DNA from: CBDBDZ01 sp965204215
Lineage (GTDB): Bacteria; Pseudomonadota; Gammaproteobacteria; Pseudomonadales; GM7GCV1
Assembly (NCBI GenBank): GCA_965204215.1
Contig: CBDBDZ010000014.1
Span: 186,001-250,000 of the forward strand
DNA: 64,000 nucleotides
Direction: 5' to 3'
The notes under the pieces are model-generated. The model ran no database searches. It was given only the letters and a program-made list of their open reading frames with translations, and was not told the DNA's origin. A program made the translations under genes and the position numbers. This document shows, piece by piece, positions 17,753-27,942 of the stretch. Each line of letters opens with the position of its first letter. Within the stretch, counting starts at the first letter, position 1.

Positions 17753-17844
17753 AAAGCCAGGCGAGCCAAAGGCGATGCGGCTATAGCACCTGTTTTCATT
17801 GCCATTTTTGTGTTCATTACGAAGTCTAATGCATAACCTGGGTT
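17753..17844 (+). repeat. Repeat B copy 1 (right part, variant loop)
   Basis: From 17785 onward (AGCACCTGTTTTCATTGCC ... GCATAACCTGGGTT) it matches the right half of the copies at 34096, 37903 and 53505. Its loop and left part differ: CAGGCGAGCC pairs with GGCTATAGCACCTG. The left terminus is missing. The right end supplies the last codons and stop of the convergent sterol-desaturase-like gene. Confidence 0.75.
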
Positions 17845-18647
17845 GAATTGAATTTTGGGTCGGTGCGTTTTTTAAAGGGAAAAGCTAAGCTCCAAAAGAA
17901 GTTAGACGTTGAGTGATGCTGCTGGTTTTCTAGCCCAATAATCATGTCATAATGCCCTTGTTGAGGTTGGGTGTTATAGGTTTTAAACCATCTATCCCAT
18001 ATTGAAAGGCAAAACCCATAATTAGAATCGGTCTCATTAACAATGATAGAGTGGTGTACGCGGTGCATGTCAGGTGTAACCAGGAGTTTGCGAATATACT
18101 TGTCAAAGGTTAAAGGCAGATTAATGTTGGAATGATTAAACATTGCACAGGCATTTAGTGCAACTTCAAACCAAAATACAGCAATGGGAGATGTCCCTAA
18201 TATTACAATAATAACTACCTTGTAAAGCATGGACAATACAATTTCTATAGGGTGGAAGCGAATGGCAGTTGTGACATCAATGTCTCTGTCGCTATGATGT
18301 ACTTTGTGAAACTGCCATATCAGAGGAATTTTATGCGACAAAACGTGCTGAAAGTAAATAGCCAAATCTAACAGAATAAATGCCAATACAATTTCCAACC
18401 ACAGTGGCAAAGGTGTTAAGGCAAACAGTCCCCAATTATTATTCGTAGCATAGTGAGCCACTACCATTGCAGAAACAGGGCCAAGTAATTTAACAACAAA
18501 ACTATTAATGACCGAGATACTTAGATTGGTTCCCCAGCGTTTTGATTTACTTTGAATTAATTGGCGTTTTGGAATGAATATTTCCAACAGAGCCATAGCA
18601 ACTAAAACTGCTGCAAATATAAACAATCTGATTATAGAGTCTTCCAA
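17826..18647 (-). CDS. Sterol desaturase / fatty acid hydroxylase family membrane protein
   Basis: Integral membrane di-iron oxygenase family; the substrate is unknown and could be a lipid. The 273-residue product has several hydrophobic spans and the histidine clusters HVLSH, FHKVHHSD and MHRVHHS that bind the di-iron centre. The C-terminus TQVMH and the stop lie within a repeat B end, so the native C-terminus may have been replaced. A Fur-box-like sequence lies 15 bp upstream of the start codon, suggesting iron-linked control. Confidence 0.85.
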   Translation of the reverse strand: MEDSIIRLFIFAAVLVAMALLEIFIPKRQLIQSKSKRWGTNLSISVINSFVVKLLGPVSAMVVAHYATNNNWGLFALTPLPLWLEIVLAFILLDLAIYFQHVLSHKIPLIWQFHKVHHSDRDIDVTTAIRFHPIEIVLSMLYKVVIIVILGTSPIAVFWFEVALNACAMFNHSNINLPLTFDKYIRKLLVTPDMHRVHHSIIVNETDSNYGFCLSIWDRWFKTYNTQPQQGHYDMIIGLENQQHHSTSNFFWSLAFPFKKRTDPKFNSTQVMH

Positions 18648-18661
18648 TGTTATAAGATGTT

Positions 18662-18680
18662 GATAATGATGATGGCTATC
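18662..18680 (-). promoter_or_regulatory. Fur-box-like sequence
   Basis: GATAATGATGATGGCTATC matches 15 of 19 positions of the enterobacterial Fur consensus GATAATGATAATCATTATC. It lies just upstream of the di-iron desaturase-like gene. Tentative because AT-rich spacer DNA produces such matches by chance. Confidence 0.4.
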
Positions 18681-18738
18681 ATATCATAGCACTACCTAAA
18701 CTTTATTTAGATTAAAATTACATTTATTCATAGGAATA

Positions 18739-18855
18739 ATGGCAATGAGAGTTTTGTACAATTACTCCACTCTATCTTATCTTGGTCGGTTATCTCCTCT
18801 TGATATTAAATTTGTAAGAAATATTGTAGAATCACAGTTTGAACAGGATTCTTAA
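18739..18855 (+). CDS. Small open reading frame, 38 residues
   Basis: ATG preceded by TAGGAATA at plausible ribosome-binding spacing encodes MAMRVLYNYSTLSYLGRLSP and 18 further residues to a TAA, 50 bp before the M16 gene. There is no recognised family, signal or membrane segment. It could be a leader peptide, a remnant or chance. Confidence 0.25.
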   Translation: MAMRVLYNYSTLSYLGRLSPLDIKFVRNIVESQFEQDS

Positions 18856-18904
18856 TCATCGCTGCCCAAAGTAGTCTCCATATAAACCAAACGTGAGAAC
18901 TCAT

Positions 18905-21811
18905 ATGAAAATTAGCCAAACTCAATTATTAAGAAACATAAAGTCTTTATATATTGCCTTGACTGCATTAGTGCTATCAAGTTGTACCACGCAGCAACTG
19001 CCTCAACAGGTTAAACCTGAGTTGCCAAATGGCATTAGTTTTATCGAAAAAATAACGGCTTCGGACAATCAACAAATTGTCATTCCTTATGAAAAATACT
19101 TGTTGGATAACGGTTTAACTGTCATTTTGCATCAAGACAATTCAGACCCACTGGTGCATGTAGATATTACCTACCACGTTGGTTCAGCGCGAGAGGAAAT
19201 TGGCAAGTCTGGTTTTGCACATTTTTTTGAACATATGCAATTCCAGGGTTCTGAAAATGTGGCTGATGAAGAGCATTTCAAAATTATTTCTGAATCTGGT
19301 GGTACGCTAAATGGTACCACTAACCGCGATAGAACCAATTACTACGAAACCGTTCCCTCTAACCAATTGGAAAAAGTTTTGTGGCTAGAGTCTGACCGTA
19401 TGGGTTATTTCCTGGATGCCGTCACTCAAGAAAAGTTTGAAGTACAACGTGAAACTGTCAAAAATGAACGTGGTCAGCGCTACGACAATCGCCCTTATGG
19501 ACTGGTTTTTGAAAAAATCTCACAAGCGCTATACCCAGAAGGTCACCCTTACTCCTGGACAACCATAGGTTATATTGAAGATTTGAATCGCGTGAATGTA
19601 AATGATTTGAAAAAATTCTTTTTGCGTTGGTACGGCCCCAATAATGCAACGCTAACGATTGGGGGTGACATTGATAAAGACCAAACCTTGCAATGGGTAA
19701 GGCGGTATTTTAGTGATATTCCCAGAGGACCAGAAGTTGTCAAGGTCGATATTGACGCGGTGACATTGGACAATAATCGCTATATTTCCTATGAAGACAA
19801 TATAAACCTTCCGCTACTTTATCTGAGTTTCCCCACTGTTTATCTTCGCCACCCCGATGAGGCAGCATTGGATGTGCTGTCCAATATTTTAGGGGAAGGA
19901 GAGTCTTCGATTTTTTACAAAAATCTTGTTAAAAATGGGTTGGCAGTCAATGCAGGAGCATCGCATCCCTGCTCGGAATTATCTTGTACTTTTAATATTT
20001 TTGCCTTACCAAACCCTGGCATCAGCAACGAACTGTCCAGGATGGAAGACGTTATTCGCCAATCGCTCTTAGAGTTTGAACAACGCGGTGTTAATGATGA
20101 TGATTTAGCCAGAGTCAAAGGGCTTATCATCTCATCCATGGTATATGGTTTGGAAAGCGTTAGTGGCAAAGTCTCGCAACTAGCGAACTATGAGACTTTT
20201 ACTGGCAATCCCAATTACGTACAAGAAGATATTGAACGCTATAACAATATCACTAAGGAAGATGTGATGAGAGTGTTTGAGCAATATATCAAAAACAGCC
20301 CTGCAGTCATTTTAAGTGTAGTGCCCAAAGGGCAATTACAACTTGTTGCCAATACTGACACTTTTATTTATCAAGATCGCACGCTACCTGAATATGAAAC
20401 CACCAATGCAGAAGATTTAGAGCTTCGTGTAGCCAAAAGCCATTTTGACAGAAGTGTAATACCTGCCGCTGGAGCTAACCCCAGTTTGAAAGCACCTGAT
20501 GTCTGGCGTGCTACACTTGACAATGGTATTCAAGTTGTAGGTTCTGTTAACAGTGAAGTGCCGACAACGGCTATGAAAATTAATTTCAGCATTGGACAAC
20601 GCTATGAAAATCTTGACCAGCTTGGTCTGGCAGCATTGACAGCGGCTATGCTAAACGAGTCTACTCAATTGTCAAGTAATGAGGAAGTAAGCAATCGGCT
20701 ACAACAAATGGGTTCTAGCGTTTCCATTAGCAGTGAAGATTTTTATACCGTTACTTCTATTAAAAGTTTGACCGATAATTTAATGGACACTCTAAATCTT
20801 GCATCGGAGCATTTATTAAAACCAAAATTCGATTCTCAGGAGTTTGGTAAGGTCAAAGACCAAATTATTCAAAGTATTGAAGCGAACAAAAAGGAAGCGT
20901 CCGTTACAGCTAATCAAGTTATGCATCAGTTGTTATTTGGCAACAATAACAGTTTTGCCTTCCCTGATTCGGGAAGTATAGAAAGTGTTGAAAAACTTCA
21001 ACTGCAAGATGTTAAACAATTCTATAACCGACACTATCACCCCGATAAAGCTTGGGTTATGGTGGTCTCCAGTTTACCCAAAGAAGCCATTTTGGAGCGT
21101 TTGAATTGGTTAGGAAACTGGCAAACAAATACTGAGTCTCCACCTGAGCCTGCTATAGCAAAATTTCCAGATATTGAACCTTCCACGTTGTATTTTATTG
21201 ATAAACCCAATGCTGCCCAATCTGAAATTCGTATTTTTAAGCAGGCATTACCTTATGATGCGCTGGGTGAATACTACCGTGCAGATTTAATGAATTACGC
21301 ACTGGGTGAAGCCTTTAATTCTCGAATTAACCTGAACCTGCGCGAAGACAAAGGCTACACCTACGGTGCCAGAGGTTATTTTATAGGTACCAAACAATAT
21401 GGTTATTATGTTGCTCGTAGCGGTGTTCGCAGTAATGTTACGCTGGAATCATTACAAGAAATACTAAAAGAGCTCAGCCAATATCACGCAACAGGTCCTG
21501 TCAAAGAAGAGTGGCTGTTTACACAAAACTCCATTGGACAACGTGACGCCAGAGCTTTTGAAACGCCCTCGCAAAAACTCGATTTTCTCGACAAAATTTA
21601 CCGCTACCAGTTAGAGCCTGATTTTATTGAGCAACAACAAGACATTTTAAACAATATGAGTCTTGAAGGGGCGGCAAAGTTGGCCTCCAAATATCTGGAC
21701 CCTGCAAGCATGGGAGTTCTTATTGTTGGCGACAAGCAAACCGTATTACCGAAGCTGCAATCGCTTGATTACACTATCGTTGAATTAGACTCAGAGGGAA
21801 ATCGTTTGTAG
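18905..21811 (+). CDS. M16 family zinc metallopeptidase, lipoprotein, two-domain
   Basis: Secreted or outer-membrane-anchored pitrilysin-type peptidase. From the ATG at 18905 the product is 968 residues, with a lipoprotein signal (ALVLSSC). The first M16 module has the inverted zinc motif HFFEH (106-110) and the downstream acidic region RETVKNERGQR. A second M16 module (about 525-960) lacks HxxEH but keeps the R/Y-type motif (RINLNLREDKGYTYGARG). One active plus one inactive half in a single chain is standard for the bacterial secreted subgroup. The MFS gene on the other strand overlaps its last 43 bp. Confidence 0.93.
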   Translation: MKISQTQLLRNIKSLYIALTALVLSSCTTQQLPQQVKPELPNGISFIEKITASDNQQIVIPYEKYLLDNGLTVILHQDNSDPLVHVDITYHVGSAREEIGKSGFAHFFEHMQFQGSENVADEEHFKIISESGGTLNGTTNRDRTNYYETVPSNQLEKVLWLESDRMGYFLDAVTQEKFEVQRETVKNERGQRYDNRPYGLVFEKISQALYPEGHPYSWTTIGYIEDLNRVNVNDLKKFFLRWYGPNNATLTIGGDIDKDQTLQWVRRYFSDIPRGPEVVKVDIDAVTLDNNRYISYEDNINLPLLYLSFPTVYLRHPDEAALDVLSNILGEGESSIFYKNLVKNGLAVNAGASHPCSELSCTFNIFALPNPGISNELSRMEDVIRQSLLEFEQRGVNDDDLARVKGLIISSMVYGLESVSGKVSQLANYETFTGNPNYVQEDIERYNNITKEDVMRVFEQYIKNSPAVILSVVPKGQLQLVANTDTFIYQDRTLPEYETTNAEDLELRVAKSHFDRSVIPAAGANPSLKAPDVWRATLDNGIQVVGSVNSEVPTTAMKINFSIGQRYENLDQLGLAALTAAMLNESTQLSSNEEVSNRLQQMGSSVSISSEDFYTVTSIKSLTDNLMDTLNLASEHLLKPKFDSQEFGKVKDQIIQSIEANKKEASVTANQVMHQLLFGNNNSFAFPDSGSIESVEKLQLQDVKQFYNRHYHPDKAWVMVVSSLPKEAILERLNWLGNWQTNTESPPEPAIAKFPDIEPSTLYFIDKPNAAQSEIRIFKQALPYDALGEYYRADLMNYALGEAFNSRINLNLREDKGYTYGARGYFIGTKQYGYYVARSGVRSNVTLESLQEILKELSQYHATGPVKEEWLFTQNSIGQRDARAFETPSQKLDFLDKIYRYQLEPDFIEQQQDILNNMSLEGAAKLASKYLDPASMGVLIVGDKQTVLPKLQSLDYTIVELDSEGNRL

Positions 21812-22956
21812 CTATACAGGCTCCATAACAGAGCTACAGCACAGGTCCAATACAATATTGTACCTCCAAATAGGGTAACTAATAGCCCTCCTCCAACGCC
21901 GCCAGCAAACAGACCCAGGAATTGAAAAGTGCTGAAAATTCCCATGGTTGCGCCGCGTAATTCCTCGCTGCATTGTTGGCTGGTTTGGGAAGGTAATTTT
22001 GCCTCTAAAAAGCAGAAACCTGCAAAAAACAGGAATAACCCTAATATAAATAAGCAACGATTAAAATCTATAGCCATTAGCAATAATCCCAAAGACACTA
22101 TTGTAAATGCCATTGCGTTGTTATTATGCTTGACTAATCTGGTTTCACTTAACCGAATTAACGGCAGTGTTATTAGAAAACTTGTGCCGATTACATAAAG
22201 GTAAAACTGCCAATGTTCGTTGGTACTGTAACCCAATTTAACAAGCGTTAACGGTATGACCAGCCACAGCGACATTTGCATAAAGTGTAAAATGGACACT
22301 GATAAATTAAAGTGCATTAGTTGACGATTGCTTAGGATATTGTCAACAATGCTTTTATTGAGTTGATTTAAAGCAGTGATTTCGGTTGATTGAGTCGGGT
22401 TTTTTGATGGAACCTTAATGGCAATAATCAGTATACAAATAGCGCCAAGTATGGAGCATAACCAAAAGACATTGGCAAAATTGTATTGGCTAGCTATCCA
22501 GGGGCCGAGTACCAGCGCAATACCAAAAGAAAGCCCAATTGAACCGCCAATTATTGCCATGGCAATACTGCGGTTTTCTGCGCGAATTAATTCGCTTGTT
22601 AGTGCCAGCAATACACCTGCTACAGCGCCCATTCCCTGAATGGCTCTGCCGAATATTAATTGGTCGAGTGACTGAGCATCAGCACAGATTATGCTACCTG
22701 CAGTAAATAGGCTAAAACCTATTAACAAAACCTTTTTTCGACCCCAATAATCAGACAATAGTCCCATAGGTAATAACAATAAGGCCTGGGTCAGCCCTAA
22801 TATTCCCAATGCTATACCCACTTTCATCGGGGTGAATCCATCCATTTGTTCTGCATACAATGCCAATATTGGAATGGCGATAAATACACCTATCATCCGA
22901 CTAAAGTAGATGCTAACTAATACAAAAATGGACTGTTTTTCCTGCGCTGAAAACAT
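21769..22956 (-). CDS. MFS transporter (drug/solute efflux type)
   Basis: Twelve predicted transmembrane helices in 395 residues. The MFS A-motif GLLSDYWGRKKVLLIG (about 62-77) follows helix 2. The N-terminal half (FSRMIGVFIAIPILALYAEQ) resembles YajR-like transporters, but the C-terminal soluble domain of YajR is absent. Substrate unknown. Convergent with the M16 peptidase, overlapping it by 43 bp. Confidence 0.88.
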   Translation of the reverse strand: MFSAQEKQSIFVLVSIYFSRMIGVFIAIPILALYAEQMDGFTPMKVGIALGILGLTQALLLLPMGLLSDYWGRKKVLLIGFSLFTAGSIICADAQSLDQLIFGRAIQGMGAVAGVLLALTSELIRAENRSIAMAIIGGSIGLSFGIALVLGPWIASQYNFANVFWLCSILGAICILIIAIKVPSKNPTQSTEITALNQLNKSIVDNILSNRQLMHFNLSVSILHFMQMSLWLVIPLTLVKLGYSTNEHWQFYLYVIGTSFLITLPLIRLSETRLVKHNNNAMAFTIVSLGLLLMAIDFNRCLFILGLFLFFAGFCFLEAKLPSQTSQQCSEELRGATMGIFSTFQFLGLFAGGVGGGLLVTLFGGTILYWTCAVALLWSLYSYKRFPSESNSTIV

Positions 22957-23060
22957 TTTTTATCAGGGCGTCATACTATTTCTAAAAAATATCAATATAA
23001 TTTGGGTTAAAGTCATCTGTAATACTAAATATTTATTGTGATTGGTATCAGATGCCAGAG

Positions 23061-25880
23061 CTAAGTTAACACTTTATTCAGAAAATGCCCTGTAAATGAC
23101 TTTGAAGCCTTGGCAACTTGCTCGGGTGTACCTTCGGCAATAATTTGACCGCCGCCACTGCCACCTTCTGGGCCCAAATCAATCACCCAGTCTGCTGTTT
23201 TAATCACATCGAGATTGTGTTCTATGACTATCACCGTATTACCCTGGTTGCGCAGGCGATGTAGCACTTTCAACAGCAAATCAATATCGTGAAAATGTAG
23301 TCCAGTGGTAGGCTCATCAAGAATATACAGCGTTTGACCCGTACTGCGTTTTGACAGTTCTTTCGATAATTTAATGCGCTGTGCCTCACCGCCAGATAGG
23401 GTTGTGGCTTGCTGACCTAGCTTGATGTAAGTTAAACCCACATCGGCTAAGGTTTGTAATTTCTTGTTGATACTGGGTACAGCCTCAAAAAACCTCAATG
23501 CATCTTCAACAGTCATATCCAATATTTGGTGAATGTTTTTGCCGCGATATTGAACTTCCAATGTTTCGCGATTGTAGCGTTTACCTTCACACTGTTCACA
23601 AGTGACATAGACATCGGGTAAAAAGTGCATTTCTACTCGAATGACGCCATCACCTTGACAAGCTTCACAGCGACCACCTTTTACATTAAAGCTAAAGCGA
23701 CCAACTTTATAACCTCTGGCCCTTGATTCTGGAGTGGCAGCAAAAATATCCCGGATATTGGTAAATAACCCTGTGTAAGTTGCGGGGTTGGAGCGCGGTG
23801 TTCTGCCAATCGGCCCCTGGTCTATATTGACGCAATTAATAAAATGTTGCAGGCCACTAATGTCGTTATAAGTGGAAGCACTAAGGGTAGTGGCTTTGTT
23901 TAACTCTGTTGCAGCAAGGGGGTATAGGGTGTGGTTAATCAGTGTCGACTTGCCTGAACCTGAAACACCGGTAATACACACAAACAAGCCCACGGGGATG
24001 GATAAGTCAATGGCTTGTAGATTGTTGCCTGAAGCACCCTTGATTGTCAGTTTCTTCGCATTGGATTTTAGACGTTTTTTGGGGATGGCAATGCTGCGTC
24101 TGCCCGATAAAAATGCACCTGTATGTGAGTGTTTACTAGCTTTTATAGTTTCTAAATTTCCTTCAATTACGACTTGTCCGCCATGGACTCCTGCTCCTGG
24201 TCCTATATCAATAATGTGGTCTGCTACCTCCATAGCTTCTTCGTCATGCTCTACTACAATGACGGTGTTTCCTAAATCGCGCAACCGGGTAAGTGTTGCC
24301 AACAGGCGTTGATTGTCGCGTTGATGCAGACCTATGGAAGGTTCATCAAGTACATACATCACGCCAACCAGGCCTGAACCAATTTGGCTGGCAAGGCGAA
24401 TACGCTGTGCTTCGCCACCTGACAGCGTATCGGCACTGCGCTCTAAACTTAAATAACTCAAGCCGACATCATTTAAAAATTGCAGGCGCGATGCAATTTC
24501 CTTAATAATTTTTTCGGCAATAATTTGCTGCATTCCTTTCAAATTGAGTGTTTGAAAATAATTCAGCGCATCCGTCACGGGTTTTTGAGTGATAAAGGGC
24601 AGGTTTTTATTGTTGACAAATACATGACGGGCCGCTTCACATAATCTTGCACCATTGCAGGTTTTACAGGCGCTGGTGGTTAGATACCGCATGAGATGAG
24701 CGCGCACCGACTCCGATGTGGTTTCACGAAAGCGGCGTTCAAAATTATTCACTACACCTTCAAATGCATCTTTACGGATAAAAGTTGTCCCGCGGTCATT
24801 GTGGTATTCAAATTCAATAATATCCTTACCACTGCCATAAAGTAGTATTTGGTGAATATTAGTTGATAGCTTTTCAAACGGGGTATCCACACTGAATTTA
24901 TAATGATTTGCCAGTGAGGTGAGCATTTGAAAATAATAAAAATTTTGCCGATCCCAACCCTGAATTGCGCCTTCTGACAAGCTTGATTCAGGAAACTGGA
25001 CAATTTTTTCAGCGTCGAAAAATTGTTGTACGCCTAAACCATCGCAGTCGCTACATGCACCATTAGGACTATTGAACGAAAACAATCTAGGCTCTAACTC
25101 GTTCAAACTGTAGTTGCAAATAGGGCAGGCAAAACGCGATGAATAAAGTATTGGGGTATTATCGCTGTCTATTTCGCTGACCATTGCCAAGCCATCGGCT
25201 AAATTTAACGCTGTTTCAAATGACTCAGCCAGGCGCTGGGTTATATCTTCACGAATTTTAAAACGATCCACTACCACTTCAATACTGTGTTTGCGTTTTT
25301 TATCCAGCATTGGCACTTCATCCAGTTCATAGGTTACACCATCCACTCGTACCCTGACAAAGCCATCGCTGCGTAGTTTTTCAAATAATTGCAAGTGTTC
25401 GCCCTTGCGCTCGCGCACCACTGGCGCCAGTAGCATCATGCGTTTGTCTGCGTCTATTTGCATAACGCTGTCAACCATTTCAGAAACGGTTTGTGCTTTT
25501 AACGATAAGTCATGTTCAGGGCAGCGAGGTTCACCCACTCTGGCGTAAAGCAGGCGCAAGTAATCGTAAATTTCAGTAACCGTACCCACGGTTGAACGCG
25601 GGTTGTGTGAGGTGGATTTTTGTTCGATTGAAATGGCGGGCGATAGCCCTTCAATACTGTCGACATCAGGTTTTTCCATCATTGACAAAAATTGTCGCGC
25701 ATAGGCTGAAAGCGACTCCACATAGCGTCTTTGCCCCTCCGCATAGAGCGTATCAAAGGCTAGTGACGATTTGCCAGAGCCTGACAACCCCGTAATAATT
25801 ACCAGTTTATCGCGTGGTATGGTTAAGTCAATATTTTTTAAATTGTGAGTGCGCGCACCTTGAATACGGATGTCTTTCAT
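23061..25880 (-). CDS. uvrA: Excinuclease ABC subunit A
   Basis: Damage-recognition ATPase of nucleotide excision repair. Using the ATG at 25880 (MKDIRIQGARTHNLKNI) the product is 939 residues, matching the usual 940. Two ABC ATPase modules carry GLSGSGKSSLAFDT and GVSGSGKSTL, with LSGGEAQRI signatures. Zinc fingers are visible as CPIC...CSDC and CEAC...CEQC. No LexA-box-like sequence was seen upstream. An in-frame ATG at 25913 would add 11 atypical residues. Confidence 0.98.
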   Translation of the reverse strand: MKDIRIQGARTHNLKNIDLTIPRDKLVIITGLSGSGKSSLAFDTLYAEGQRRYVESLSAYARQFLSMMEKPDVDSIEGLSPAISIEQKSTSHNPRSTVGTVTEIYDYLRLLYARVGEPRCPEHDLSLKAQTVSEMVDSVMQIDADKRMMLLAPVVRERKGEHLQLFEKLRSDGFVRVRVDGVTYELDEVPMLDKKRKHSIEVVVDRFKIREDITQRLAESFETALNLADGLAMVSEIDSDNTPILYSSRFACPICNYSLNELEPRLFSFNSPNGACSDCDGLGVQQFFDAEKIVQFPESSLSEGAIQGWDRQNFYYFQMLTSLANHYKFSVDTPFEKLSTNIHQILLYGSGKDIIEFEYHNDRGTTFIRKDAFEGVVNNFERRFRETTSESVRAHLMRYLTTSACKTCNGARLCEAARHVFVNNKNLPFITQKPVTDALNYFQTLNLKGMQQIIAEKIIKEIASRLQFLNDVGLSYLSLERSADTLSGGEAQRIRLASQIGSGLVGVMYVLDEPSIGLHQRDNQRLLATLTRLRDLGNTVIVVEHDEEAMEVADHIIDIGPGAGVHGGQVVIEGNLETIKASKHSHTGAFLSGRRSIAIPKKRLKSNAKKLTIKGASGNNLQAIDLSIPVGLFVCITGVSGSGKSTLINHTLYPLAATELNKATTLSASTYNDISGLQHFINCVNIDQGPIGRTPRSNPATYTGLFTNIRDIFAATPESRARGYKVGRFSFNVKGGRCEACQGDGVIRVEMHFLPDVYVTCEQCEGKRYNRETLEVQYRGKNIHQILDMTVEDALRFFEAVPSINKKLQTLADVGLTYIKLGQQATTLSGGEAQRIKLSKELSKRSTGQTLYILDEPTTGLHFHDIDLLLKVLHRLRNQGNTVIVIEHNLDVIKTADWVIDLGPEGGSGGGQIIAEGTPEQVAKASKSFTGHFLNKVLT

Positions 25881-25956
25881 GCAGTTGAACAGCGAAAAAA
25901 GTAAACTCTGCATTATGGAGCTTCTATTTCAGAATAGCAAAAATATTTTTCAGTTA

Positions 25957-26125
25957 TTAACCTCGTAATAAAATATCGCTCCTGCGTATTTTACTAGTCA
26001 CCCTTGAAATACTAGTGAAAATATGCGAATTTTCTTGTATTTCAAGGATTCGCGACCGAGCTATCGCTCGTCGGGGGTACTTCCTTGAGCCACATATTTG
26101 TTTGGTATTTTCATACCAAATTAAT
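25957..26125 (+). repeat. Repeat A copy 2 (long form)
   Basis: Begins TTAACCTCGTAATAAAATATC and ends TATTTTCATACCAAATTAAT. The middle carries the long-form insert (ACCCTTGAAATACTAG ... CTTGTATTTCAAGG, itself an inverted repeat TTGAAATAC/GTATTTCAA) and the hairpin CGACCGAGC-TATC-GCTCGTCG. It lies between uvrA and leuA and supplies the leuA stop codon. Confidence 0.85.
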
Positions 26126-27794
26126 AAGAACTTATTCTTAAAAAGGTATTAATCGCACATAATATTGCCTTTAATGTGGCATCAATAATGTCCGAACTGA
26201 TGCCTACGCCGCAGTAGCGTTCGCCTTTGATATTCATCTGTACGTAGCAGGCGGCATCGGAATTTACACTGCTGGTTATGGCGTGTTCTGAATAGTCAAC
26301 CAGGACTAATTCTGTGCCTATATGTTTGGCGAATCCGCTGACAAAGGCTTCAACCACACCAGAACCTTTGGAATGTATGTGTACGGTTTTTCCATTATGC
26401 AAAAGCCCTGCTGCTAATGTGTCCTGACCATTGTGGTGGTTTAAGCTAAAATTATCGAGAGCATAAGGTGTTTGCGATTTTAAATAGTGCTCATTGAACA
26501 GTTTCCAAATTTCAACAGGAGAGACTTCGCTCTCGATAGTTTCTGCCTGTTTTTGTACCACTTTGCTAAAATCAATTTGCAACCAGCGCGGTAATTGCAA
26601 GCCGTGACCTTGTTCTAATACATAGGCAACACCACCTTTGCCAGATTGGCTGTTAATACGAATCACTTCCTGATAAGAGCGTCCGAGGTCGCGTGGGTCA
26701 ATGGGCAAATAAGCTACATCCCAAATGTCGTCATCGGATTGTTTGGCTAATGATTTTTTAATAGCATCCTGATGGCTGCCTGAAAAGGCGGTGAATACTA
26801 ATTCTCCCGCATAAGGATGGCGGGGGTGAACGGGCAAGTTAGTAACCGATTTTACCACCTGGATGATTTCGTCAATATTGGAAAAGTCCAGCTCAGGATC
26901 AACGCCGCGACTGTATAAATTCATGCCCATGGTAACAATATCCATATTTCCAGTGCGTTCACCATTGCCTAATAATGTGCCTTCTACTCTATCTGCACCA
27001 CCTTGTACGGCGAGTTCAGCTGCTGCAACGGCACAACCTCTATCATTGTGAGTATGCAAACTGATGATGACCGCATCGCGATGCTTGATGTGGCGCGATA
27101 TGTATTCGATTTGGTCAGCATAAACATTAGGAGTTGTCATTTCTACCGTAGCTGGCAAATTGATAATCACTTTATTGTCAGCTGTTGGCTGCCATACTTT
27201 TATCACCGCTTCGCAAACTTCTAGTGAATAATCAATTTCCGTACCCGTAAAGCTCTCTGGCGAGTATTGAAAACGCCAATGGGTATCGGGTTGGGCAAGC
27301 GCGCCTTCTAATACCCACTTTGCACCTTGCACGGCAATATCTTTGATACCTTCTCGGTCTAATTCAAAAACTTTTTGACGCTGAACGATAGAAGTTGAAT
27401 TATAGACGTGGACAATGACGCAGCGTGCGCCTTGAACTGATTCATAGGTCCGTTGAATTAATTCTTGCCTTGCCTGGGTTAAGACTTGAATGGTGACATC
27501 ATCTGGAATTCTGTTTTGTTCTATCAGGCAGCGAACAAAATCAAAATCAGGCTGTGATGCTGCAGGAAAACCGACTTCAATTTCCTTAAAACCTACTTTA
27601 ACCAATAATTCAAACAATTGAATCTTTTGTTCAACAGTCATAGGGTCAATCAATGCCTGGTTGCCATCGCGTAAATCAACACTGCACCATAGTGGTGTTT
27701 TCTCAATAACTTTGTCTGGCCAGGTGCGGTCCGTTAAAGCGATAGGTAAGTAAGCGCTGTAGCGATGGTGGTTGTAATAGGAATTGGAAGCCAT
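26121..27794 (-). CDS. leuA: 2-isopropylmalate synthase, long (type 2) form
   Basis: First committed step of leucine synthesis, acetyl-CoA plus 2-ketoisovalerate. The 557-residue product is of the longer LeuA class. Conserved DLRDGNQAL near the N-terminus, metal-binding HTHNDRGC, the glycine-rich GNGERTGN, and a C-terminal regulatory domain (about 420-550) expected to bind leucine. The stop codon and final residues fall in the end of repeat A2. It stands alone, without leuBCD nearby. A TATAAT-like hexamer lies in the 148-bp upstream gap. Confidence 0.94.
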   Translation of the reverse strand: MASNSYYNHHRYSAYLPIALTDRTWPDKVIEKTPLWCSVDLRDGNQALIDPMTVEQKIQLFELLVKVGFKEIEVGFPAASQPDFDFVRCLIEQNRIPDDVTIQVLTQARQELIQRTYESVQGARCVIVHVYNSTSIVQRQKVFELDREGIKDIAVQGAKWVLEGALAQPDTHWRFQYSPESFTGTEIDYSLEVCEAVIKVWQPTADNKVIINLPATVEMTTPNVYADQIEYISRHIKHRDAVIISLHTHNDRGCAVAAAELAVQGGADRVEGTLLGNGERTGNMDIVTMGMNLYSRGVDPELDFSNIDEIIQVVKSVTNLPVHPRHPYAGELVFTAFSGSHQDAIKKSLAKQSDDDIWDVAYLPIDPRDLGRSYQEVIRINSQSGKGGVAYVLEQGHGLQLPRWLQIDFSKVVQKQAETIESEVSPVEIWKLFNEHYLKSQTPYALDNFSLNHHNGQDTLAAGLLHNGKTVHIHSKGSGVVEAFVSGFAKHIGTELVLVDYSEHAITSSVNSDAACYVQMNIKGERYCGVGISSDIIDATLKAILCAINTFLRISSY

Positions 27795-27942
27795 GAATAG
27801 TTGCAGGTTAAATTTAAAGTGGCATTATAATTCAATGTGGTTAGGCAATAACATTATATTAATCTTGTTATTGACTTAAAATTAGATTATATTTCTATAA
27901 AAATCTATTAAATTAGATACATGATCTATTTTTAATGAAAAG

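Noticed and set aside
23872..24312. 146-residue plus-strand frame
   Set aside because: Antisense to uvrA, which has all catalytic motifs.
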